Below, piece by piece: positions 56,437-64,000 of a stretch of DNA of 64,000 nt. Below the pieces are notes generated by a model. The model was not told the DNA's origin. It ran no database searches and saw nothing but the letters and a program-made list of their open reading frames with translations. The stretch is from Helicostylum pulchrum (taxonomy: Eukaryota; Mucoromycota; Mucoromycetes; Mucorales; Mucoraceae), in assembly GCA_025677825.1 (NCBI GenBank), contig JAIXMO010000003.1, positions 248,001 to 312,000 on the forward strand. Reading direction: 5' to 3'. Each line of letters starts with the position of its first letter. Within the stretch, counting starts at the first letter, position 1. A program made the translations under genes and the position numbers.

Positions 56437-56869
56437 ATGGCTCCCGTCAAGGCTACCACCTCTGCTGTCAAGAAGTCCAAGTTCGTTATCGACTGTTCCG
56501 GTCCCGCTAACGATAAGATCTTCGATGCCGCTGCTTTCGTAAGTAAAAACACATTTCGAGCATTCAGAGAGAAAGACAATTAAACAAAATATAATGTTAT
56601 AGGAGAAGTACCTTCACGATCGTATCAAGGTTGATGGTCGTACCAACAACCTCGGTGAGGCCGTTACCATCTCTCGCTCTGCTGATAACAAGATCACCGT
56701 TATCACCAACATTGCTTTCTCCAAGCGTTACCTCAAGTACCTCACCAAGAAGTTCTTGAAGAAGAACCAAATCCGTGATTGGCTCCGTGTCATTGCTTCT
56801 GACAAGCAAACCTTCGAGCTCCGTTATTTCAACATTGCCAACGATGAGGAGAACGAGGATGAGGAATAA
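56437..56869 (+). CDS. RPL22: 60S ribosomal protein eL22
   Basis: Two exons (56437-56538, 56603-56869) give 122 residues, the normal length. The protein starts [20 protein letters not shown], then [40 protein letters not shown] and [10 protein letters not shown], and ends with an acidic tail (NDEENEDEE). eL22 sits near the exit tunnel. Codon use is strongly biased (for example GTC/ACC/AAG), as in the eS19 gene, consistent with high expression. Confidence 0.97.
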
Positions 56870-57735
56870 ATATTTTATCAATCAACTCTCTAGATTAATA
56901 AAAATTAAAATGAAGAAATTAACTGTTTGGTTTCGACCATCAGTTGTTTTGGATAGTTCCTTCTTATAAACTTAGTAATGATCATATGCGTATTGTGTTT
57001 ATTTAAATTTGTCTAAGTAACCAATTTTTTATGGCTGTTTAAATGCTACAGTAAATAATAACGCAAAAAGCGTACCTAAGCCAACCCTTACTAGGTACGT
57101 CTGCACTCCTCCGATCGAGCTTTTTTTTACTGCTTTTTCCCCAAAGTAATTTTGACTATATAATCCTTATAGCCGCGATACATACACGACTACTAGTCGG
57201 TATAAAAGAAAGACACGCCATTTTTTATGGTACCAACATTAGTTTTATTTTACTTTATTTTTTTCGTAATAGACTTTACTCACGTAAGTGATACTTTGTC
57301 GTGCTAAAGCAAGTAATTTCGATCTCTAAGCAGGTGTAAGGCTTGATGATCTTTAATTAAGGCAAAAAGATAAAAAGGAGAAACCAAATGTTACACCAAT
57401 GAATAGCCTAAAAACATTACTCTTTTTTTTTTAGCAAGTAGCTCTCGGAGAAGATGCCTCATGTCTTTTAAAAATATTCTAAAAAGATACTTTTAAGTAG
57501 GTTTGTAATATTAGTCGATTCAAAAAGAAGACAGCGAAAAGTTAGCCATCAAGGGATGTTGTCGCCGCTTTGATATACCTGATCCATTGGTTATTAACAC
57601 GCGTAAGTACGAACTATTTTTAAGTCAGCTCCAAAAAAAAATTGTTTTATTTTTTTCGAAAGAACTCTTTCTCTACTTTTTAAATTACAAAACAAAAAAC
57701 AGTGCTAACAATAGGACCAAATTGTCGTTAACATA
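56870..57735. other. Intergenic
   Basis: Upstream region of the next gene. Scraps near 57520-57605 (GTTAGCCATCAAGGGATG...) are not convincing. No gene supported. Confidence 0.45.
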
Positions 57736-59199
57736 ATGATGACAACATATCGTTTAAAATTTTTACTATTAATCATCACCTGTTTACTATTTTGTTCCTG
57801 CACCTATTGCATAGACACACCCAAAACAACAGCAGCAGTAACAAAGACAACTTCCACAGTAAAAAGTACTCCAACTAACGAAAGCCTTGTTAATAAAATT
57901 GTATTAACAGAACGGGAAAAGGATAAAAAGTTCGAAAATAAATACCATCGAAATAGTGACGATGAAGATAATGATGATGATAAATATAAAAATAATCAAG
58001 AAAACAGCAAGAACGACCATGACGATGATGATGATGACGATGATGATGATAATAGTCAATCTAGTAGTAGCAAAGATGATAAACATGAAAGCAAAGATAA
58101 TGATCACTCTAAACCTAGCAACACTGTAGTGACTACAATTATTATTGTTTCCACTGAAGTACCTACAAGCATTTATACCGGAAATAACAATCCTGCAAAA
58201 CAAAAGGGTACCGGTGATCAAATCAACGACCCTAATTCAAATACCCGGAAGGGCGAAATGCCCTCAGAAACCGAAATTGTTGACGAGCTTATAAAGGGAA
58301 GAAATGCTTATCATCAATTAGTATTGGCTCTTTCTATTGTAGGTGGCATTGCTGGCATTGCCCTTCTTACTGGTACTTTTATTTTTTTTAGAATGAGAAT
58401 TCGTAAAAGAAAGAGAAAGGAAGATTTAGAGATGGCTCAATCTTCTTCTCCTTCTCCGCCTTCTTCACCTTTACTTACGTTCCCATCACCTACTCATCAA
58501 CCTCGTTCTCGCCCACCATCGCTTAATCCTGATTCTTCTAGAGCCATGTCTGAAGATGACAACATGACGGTCCTCAATATCGACAGTGATCCCTTTATGG
58601 ATCCTCCAACTACACCAACTAACCTCAAACTCAATCAAATGTTTACGAATAGGTCTAGCCTGTTACCTTCCGCACCACCTACAACACCGACACGCTTAGA
58701 ACCCGATGGATACATCGATTACCGACAAAACCAAACGTTATCGATGCTTTCACAAACTACGTCAACAGCGGCTCCTTCAGCTCCTTCGGCCAAGGAATTT
58801 AATGCGATACCAAAACATGAGAATCCGTTTGAAGATGAATATGGTAGTGATCATTTAGACCAGCAACCTTCTATAACTAGAGAAAATATAAGAATAAGAG
58901 AGTACCATACGCCTATCCCCTCACAACGTATACCACCATCACAACGTGTATCTCTAGCGCAGAGTACAGATTCGTTCTCTTCTGATTTACCACCACCAGC
59001 ATATACACCGTGCGCGCCTAGTGCGCCTCCGCTATACGCTTTACCGACGAATATAAGGTCAATTGAGCCGCTACAGCATGAGGAAGATTCCTCGCGGCGA
59101 CATTCGATAAGTAGCTGTAGTGTAATATCTTCTATACGACCGCTATCTCTAAGACGTGGATCGGGCAGCCTGGCGCATATATCTTCACCATTTTCATAA
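57736..59199 (+). CDS. Single-span membrane protein with acidic ectodomain (Mid2-like layout)
   Basis: An intronless 487-residue ORF. A signal peptide (LKFLLLIITCLLFCSCTYC) is followed by a Ser/Thr/Lys and then Asp-rich ectodomain (a long run of Asp around residues 90-105), a membrane span (LVLALSIVGGIAGIALLTGT) and a basic stop-transfer RMRIRKRKRKED. The cytosolic tail is Pro/Ser-rich with endocytic-type motifs ENPFEDEY (NPF) and DPFMDPP (DPF), and repeated APSAPP and PPPAYTP. It resembles wall-sensor proteins (Mid2/Wsc/Skg6 layout) without their cysteine domains. Function is inferred from architecture only. PPPAY could bind WW domains. Confidence 0.75.
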   Translation: MMTTYRLKFLLLIITCLLFCSCTYCIDTPKTTAAVTKTTSTVKSTPTNESLVNKIVLTEREKDKKFENKYHRNSDDEDNDDDKYKNNQENSKNDHDDDDDDDDDDNSQSSSSKDDKHESKDNDHSKPSNTVVTTIIIVSTEVPTSIYTGNNNPAKQKGTGDQINDPNSNTRKGEMPSETEIVDELIKGRNAYHQLVLALSIVGGIAGIALLTGTFIFFRMRIRKRKRKEDLEMAQSSSPSPPSSPLLTFPSPTHQPRSRPPSLNPDSSRAMSEDDNMTVLNIDSDPFMDPPTTPTNLKLNQMFTNRSSLLPSAPPTTPTRLEPDGYIDYRQNQTLSMLSQTTSTAAPSAPSAKEFNAIPKHENPFEDEYGSDHLDQQPSITRENIRIREYHTPIPSQRIPPSQRVSLAQSTDSFSSDLPPPAYTPCAPSAPPLYALPTNIRSIEPLQHEEDSSRRHSISSCSVISSIRPLSLRRGSGSLAHISSPFS

Positions 59200-60060
59200 T
59201 CTCTCGCAGGAAATTAGAAAAAAAAAGCTAACGTTTTTTTTTCTTCCTTTCTTACCATGCATTAAAGTATTTCTGCAAGGACAGGATATACTTGCATTTT
59301 ACGCACACCTTTGTATTCATATAACCCCCTCCCTTAAATATTCCTTTAAATTATAGCTTGAAACAATAATTATTTAACCAACGTAAATAAATGTATATAT
59401 ATTTTAATCGTTACCTTTTTTTTATTGCAAATATGTAAATATGTAGATACATTGTAAAATAAGTAGTTTTACAAATGGGAAAAAAAAGTGGCTCATTACC
59501 CAACTTCAAAATAAACTTTTAGTTGCGGGCTTTTGTACTACAACGCATAAATGAAACTGCCGAAAAACCTACACTTTTTTATTTACAGTAACCATTTTTG
59601 ATATTTAAATACAAAATAAGCATTTAAATAAAAAGTAAATTGCTTCCATAAAAAGTATTATGTCGAGGCGGCGATTCTACGAAAAAAAATACGAATCAGT
59701 ACATCATATTTTTTGATGCCGAATAATCGGGATTAGATATCGAATAAAGAAGTACGTATCATGTAAGAATTGTGTACAATGTGATTTTTACAAAAATAGC
59801 CCTGAAACAAACTTCTCTCACAAGAAAAGAAAAAGGCGATTGTTCCTGGCTTTTTTTTTTTGTCTTTTGTATTGAAAGGTTTTTGATTCTCTAATATATA
59901 AAACTACATCTCGTAAAGTACTGAGTCATCTATTTTAACAATTAGCCGCAGTAAAATCTAAAAAACAAGTAATCGAATTTGAAGTATGTTTTATGAAGTC
60001 ATCATTGTAGAACAATAAAAAAAAAGCTCGATTTCTAAGTCCAGACCATTTGAAAGATAG
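59200..60060. other. Intergenic
   Basis: 3' flank of the membrane-protein gene and AT-rich sequence. Coding-like text ARFLSPDHLKDRLFLNL at 60022-60074 may belong to the next ORF in another frame. Confidence 0.4.
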
Positions 60061-60420
60061 ATTATTTCTAAACTTGAAATTTGTTTGAAATCAGATACAA
60101 CAATTGCAACGTATATGCTCTCTTTAATAAACGAATGTCTAGAATATACAATACACGAGTACTTATACCCACATATAGGATTTTGTTTACATTTATTAAA
60201 CGGAAGAAGAGCATATGATAGGGATCGAAAACAGTATGAGTCAGTTGATTACTTGACTCTTGTTACACACCAAAGTACTCCCAAAGTAGATCTTTTTTTT
60301 ACTGAGCATCAAGTAGAGAAAATGTTGCTAGCATCAGCAAAATATGCTCAAAATAGGTTGAGCTACCGTTATAAATCGATTTATGTTAAAAAAAAGGGAA
60401 GTGGGGTTTCTACTTTATAA
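60061..60420 (+). CDS. Uncharacterised ORF, possibly a gene fragment
   Basis: Coding-like frame: LEICLKSDTTIATYMLSLIN, ECLEYTIHEYLYPHIGFCLH, RAYDRDRKQYESVDYLTLV, FFTEHQVEKMLLASAKYAQN, ending KKKGSGVSTL. Normal composition and no low complexity suggest a real or recently real gene. There is no clear start; the first ATG in frame lies at 60115. A second frame downstream (60443-60722) may be the next exon. No family recognised. Confidence 0.4.
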   Translation: MISKLEICLKSDTTIATYMLSLINECLEYTIHEYLYPHIGFCLHLLNGRRAYDRDRKQYESVDYLTLVTHQSTPKVDLFFTEHQVEKMLLASAKYAQNRLSYRYKSIYVKKKGSGVSTL

Positions 60421-60442
60421 AACTTTTTTTTTTTTCTTCTAG

Positions 60443-60722
60443 AAGATGCTACTACATATTCTTACTGGTGACTCACTTGGCATACTATAATGATAAAGAA
60501 ATAAAGTGTGTAACTTTTATGCTAAAATTAAATCTGATAATTCGTATTTTTACTTTAATAATGGCGAGAGAAGTGAGTCACGAAGGATCATATCGACACC
60601 TAGCCGGAAAGTCTTTTTTTATTTTATTTCGGTGTGATAATGATTTTATCCGGCCAATGGTATCCAAACTGATTGAAGATGGCACAATGCTACACAAAAC
60701 GCTACGGATTCCAGCTGACTGA
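60443..60722 (+). CDS. Uncharacterised ORF downstream, possible 3' exon
   Basis: Reads THLAYYNDKEIKCVTFMLKL, NLIIRIFTLIMAREVSHEGS, YRHLAGKSFFILFRCDNDFI, RPMVSKLIEDGTMLHKTLRI, ending PAD. A TTCTAG acceptor at 60436-60441 could connect it to the preceding ORF, though the phase is not certain. Coding-like, unknown. Confidence 0.4.
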
Positions 60723-60879
60723 ATGTAAAATAGAGCCCATAGCAACAGTGTTGCACACACATTTTCCCCCGTCACTGTAATCATTACACCCTATTTAATA
60801 CGGATGTGATCTGACACTTTTATTTATTTTTTGTTTTCTATTAATCATCAAAATATGGGACGGGTTTTTGCTTCCAGCA

Positions 60880-60889
60880 TATATAAAAG
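60880..60889 (+). promoter_or_regulatory. TATA box of the arrestin gene
   Basis: TATATAAAAG about 100 bases upstream of the ATG at 60987, well placed for a TATA box with a 60-70 base leader. Confidence 0.6.
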
Positions 60890-60986
60890 AGCTCGCTTCG
60901 CATTACTATTTCTTTTCAAGTATCTTTATTTTGATTTACCATTTTACTTTTTATACAACTGATTGCTTATACAATATATTTAAATA

Positions 60987-62949
60987 ATGCATATCTCCAA
61001 TTTCAAAAGCAATCACAACAAAAAAGAGGTTATACGCGTTGTCTTGGACGAACCTCGTCTTTACGTAGAAGAATCATTAGGTTCTGTCATGGTTCGTGGT
61101 GAAGTCATTGTCGATTTTTCAAAAGATACGCATATACAAGGACCAATTGAACTACTTTTTGAAGGCATTCAACGTTTCCAAACATGGCCAGGTAAATAGT
61201 AGAAGAAACTTATCTCGGTTAACATTATAATTTGAAACTGATAAGCCTGTTTTATCTATAGAAATTATGAGAAATAGTTCGTTAGGCTCACCAATTGAAA
61301 CCAAACTACAAGTAATCGAATTATCTCTTCTTCCTCCTAACTCAAAAGGTATTATGCCAGCTGGCGTCCAAAGATTTCCTTTTGAATTTCCAATACCTTC
61401 AACATTGCCTACGACAGTATATATTCCTGATCGTATTGAAATTTTTTATCAACTCAGCGCAACAATTCGCCGTTCTTCGGCATCAGATCAAATTGATGGA
61501 ACAAATCCTGTAAATTGGATTGACTGGGCACGTCGTAATGGGTCTAAAAAGAAATATGTAGCATGCTCTCCTATGCGAATTGTCCGTGCTATGGAATCAA
61601 TTGTTTCTAATGGTTTACCGATAAACAATAGCAATCGTCCACGTTTGTCTTCATCGCCATTAACTCCAATTATTTCTACCTTAACACCGTCTGTATCCAC
61701 CTCGATAACTGAAAATTCAACGACTCAATCTCCATGGGACCGCCGCGACTTGAGTCAATATCAAGGTACATTAGATGAACAGCATGATCAGTTAGCATTT
61801 TCCTTATCTGGTAGAACAAGTGGTAACCTAAATCAGCCGATAAATACTTTAAAAAATGTTGAAGGAATTAGATATAAACTTGGTATTGACCGTACTGCTA
61901 TTGCGTTAGGCACAAGTATAGGTATCGAATTAATGATAGAGCCTACTTTTACTGACGCAGTTGTAAAATGTGTTGTATTGCAAGTCTCCGAAAACCGCAA
62001 GTATATGATGAAGGTTCCCGCGGATCACTCTTGGACTACATTATCGCCCGAAATTAAATTTCAAAAAGAAGGTGTTAAAATGATATTGAAATGGGCTTAC
62101 GGTTATGAGGTCGAGAATGATGAAGGCAGTATGACAACATCTAAGAAAAAAACGATTCATGATGATAGTAAACTAGGTGATAAATATGTTCACCAACGTT
62201 CTTCAAGCAGTCAGTTTCTAGCGTATTTTGATCCGCCACAACCCGGGAGTCCAAACAACAAGTTTTTCCTCGGTAACAGTTATGGCACCAATGTAAAAAA
62301 AGAAACCTTTTTTGATTCCGAGGAACAAGTGCAAGAAGATAATTATGATTCTTCTTCTTCCAGCTTTGCTACGCAAGTAAATAAAAAAAGAGAGATGGTA
62401 AATTTGAAGGAGTTAAATCAAAAGATTGAAATGGGAGACTATTTTGGAGGTCGTTTCGTTATGCCTGTTCCAGACTGCTCAAATATTTTGCATCCTAGTA
62501 TGGAGTACGAATCTATTTCAGTCAGTCATTGGATACAACTAGTTGTTACAATCGAATGCAATGGAAGAAAGTTTGACCTACTTTTGGACTCTCCTGGCCG
62601 TGTTCTGGACTGTCGTGTTGTCTCTGTTGATGATGAATGTCAAACAATACTCCCCCCTCCACCAAGTTACAAGCCAGGTGAAGGACAATCGCATCACGAA
62701 AATGCTAAACCAGCTGGCTCTTTTTGGGAACAACGCGAGGCTATTACCAATGTTTCTGGTTGGGGTTCTTGTAGGCCATGTCCTTGCGAATACAAAAAAA
62801 TTAAGCGAAAAGACAGTAACGAGGGAATTGCTAGTGGTAATAATAGCAACAAAAACATAAAGAAGGCTAATAATGTTAGTAAACCTGAAACTTGTTCTCC
62901 TGATCTTTTGCCTGAATGGGGGCCTCCTCCATGCTATTCTGAAAATTAA
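60987..62949 (+). CDS. Arrestin-related trafficking adaptor (ART)
   Basis: Two exons (60987-61191, 61262-62949) give 630 residues. The N-terminal arrestin sheet is seen in VLDEPRLYVEESLGSVMVRG, EVIVDFSKDTHIQGPIELLF, VQRFPFEFPIPSTLPTTVY and IEIFYQLSATIRR. The C-terminal arrestin domain follows a ~60-residue insertion (YKLGIDRTAIALGTSIGIEL to KMILKWAYGYEV), then a Ser-rich loop and ISVSHWIQLVVTIECNGRKF. Two PPxY-type motifs, PPPPSYKPGEG and the terminal GPPPCYSEN, would bind a Rsp5/NEDD4 ubiquitin ligase. The role would be directing ligase to plasma-membrane transporters for endocytosis. Confidence 0.9.
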
Positions 62950-63324
62950 TTAACCCTTGTTATATGACAACAATCTATTTTATGCTACAAAATACTTTAT
63001 GTATTATCTCTTTATTTATAATTTATACACATTCAAATACTATCTTTAAATTATTCCCCATTTTACCCTATTAATTTGTACATATTACACACTTATACCT
63101 AAATATATAATAAACAACATATTCAAAGCTTGTATTATATACAGCTTAACCTCCTATAAACCCAATTATCTTTACTTGAAGGAGGATATTTTTCTTTTAG
63201 ATAATATGGTACCACTCTCTCCTACTTTTTATATCCTCCCTTTTACCGACTATGTAGTATAAAATAAAGACAAGCGGCTTTTTATTTTACTTTTTACTTC
63301 TAATAATCCCAAGTTTTTAAAAAT
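62950..63324 (+). promoter_or_regulatory. Spacer with promoter of the small secreted peptide gene
   Basis: 3' flank of the arrestin gene, then a TATAAAAT box at 63258-63265, about 60 bases before the ATG at 63325. Confidence 0.5.
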
Positions 63325-63564
63325 ATGAAATCTGTATATCTATTACTTACTTATATAACATGTATTATCACTCAATCACTCGCTATTTCTAATACTGTTG
63401 ATAGCCCTGGCCAAATACAGAAACTAGAAAAAAGAGCGTGCGATTTCCATTGTAAAAATCAACAAAGATGCGACAAAACCTGCGAAGGACTGAATTATGG
63501 TGCTCTTTTACTAGGCGTTTGTCATGGTGGTCAATGTTTTTGTGGATTCATGCCAAATTTTTAA
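63325..63564 (+). CDS. Small secreted cysteine-rich peptide, CS-alpha-beta defensin-like spacing
   Basis: A 79-residue intronless ORF. Signal peptide MKSVYLLLTYITCIITQSLA, a short propeptide ending in the Kex2-type site LEKR (Arg37), then a 42-residue mature region with seven cysteines (residues 39, 43, 49, 53, 66, 71, 73). Counting from Cys43 the spacing is C-x5-C-x3-C-x12-C-x4-C-x-C, the cysteine-stabilised alpha-beta pattern of fungal and invertebrate defensins, with Gly residues before the last cysteines (LLLGVCHGGQCFC). The extra cysteine (39) is odd. A TATA box lies 60 bases upstream. Function is inferred; a small cysteine-rich effector is the alternative. Confidence 0.7.
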   Translation: MKSVYLLLTYITCIITQSLAISNTVDSPGQIQKLEKRACDFHCKNQQRCDKTCEGLNYGALLLGVCHGGQCFCGFMPNF

Positions 63565-64000
63565 ATAAAGCCTAAATTACAATAAGATCGATAAACTTTA
63601 TAAATAAAAGCTTATATTTGGTAAAAATAAAGGAGACAATATGACTGTTGCTGTGTTTTGCATAAAATGAAATAGTACATTTGAGAATATAAATCTCTAG
63701 CTCCTTATTTGAAGGTAAAATGTGCAATAATCTTTTTTATGACAATGGTTTCACAACTCACGTGTATTTAATTTTAGCCTATTGTTACAAAACATATTTT
63801 CTGATTGCTTTCATTGTCACTCAGAAAAAAATTAATTTTGGTAACTGCGTGGAACGTTGAATTATGCCAAGAATAAAGTGTGCTTATTTTTTTTGCTATG
63901 AAAATATATGTAGCATTATGATAAAAAAATATATTCAAAGTACTTTGTGAATAACTTCATTTTGAAGCGAAACCATTTAATAAATACTGTGAGGTTATGA
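63565..64000. other. Intergenic to window end
   Basis: AT-rich; probable 3' flank of the peptide gene with an AATAAA-like sequence near 63563-63606. No further gene seen. Confidence 0.5.

Noticed and set aside
57904..58221. Minus-strand Ile/Val-rich ORF inside the membrane-protein gene
   Set aside because: Antisense of the Asp/Asn-rich tract; no independent support.
1..64000. CRISPR arrays, bacterial operons or ribosome binding sites
   Set aside because: The sequence is eukaryotic with spliceosomal introns; no spaced direct-repeat array is seen.

Overview
The window looks like a piece of a nuclear fungal chromosome. It is AT-rich and full of long A and T homopolymers. The genes are split by short GT-AG introns, mostly 45-80 bp, often with a CTAAC-like branch site. 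The gene set (SRA1-domain protein, tail-anchored FHA protein, REX1BD-like protein, BAP31, glutamate-carboxypeptidase-like M28 protein, CipC/DUF3759 protein) plus fast-decaying lineage-specific families points to an early-diverging fungus. My best guess is Mucoromycota (Mucorales); this is inference from gene content, not a match I could run. I rebuilt exon structures by hand, and for the conserved genes the exon lengths sum to an intact reading frame.

Layout. 1-5.3 kb: M28 peptidase-like gene (5' end outside the window), mitochondrial OLA1/YchF GTPase, and a 7-exon polyQ protein. 5.4-9.6 kb: decayed block with two head-to-head members of a lineage-specific family (here the 'NIID/WDG family'), followed by a broken second copy of the polyQ gene's 3' half. 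10-17.4 kb: STE20/PAK-like kinase, ribosomal protein eS19, short RPA1-like OB-fold protein, RhoGAP protein, methyltransferase. 17.9-23.7 kb: another NIID/WDG relic, a small broken gene, and copy 1 of a 2.6 kb segmental duplication. 24.4-31.4 kb: FHA protein (SLMAP/Far10-like), Gly/Tyr-rich protein, eIF2-alpha, BAP31, DPH3. 31.4-34.6 kb: mostly non-coding, with membrane ORFs and tandem repeats. 34.7-42.8 kb: hotdog thioesterase, Tim8, REX1BD-like, TPA1/OGFOD1, a nuclease-like relic, PROPPIN. 42.8-50.4 kb: copy 2 of the duplication and the longest NIID/WDG member. 50.4-64 kb: CipC-like protein, a possible kinase relic, MAP1, SRA1-domain protein, eL22, a Mid2-like membrane protein, an unknown ORF pair, an arrestin-related adaptor, and a small secreted cysteine-rich peptide with defensin-like spacing.

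Housekeeping functions are scattered, not operonic: translation (eS19, eL22, eIF2-alpha, DPH3, MAP1, TPA1), mitochondria (OLA1-like, Tim8) and trafficking/signalling (kinase, RhoGAP, FHA, BAP31, PROPPIN, arrestin). Between these islands lie decayed family members and duplicated blocks. The most interesting material is the NIID/WDG family (two members are out of frame at the same lysine homopolymer), the 2.6 kb duplication, and the defensin-like peptide.
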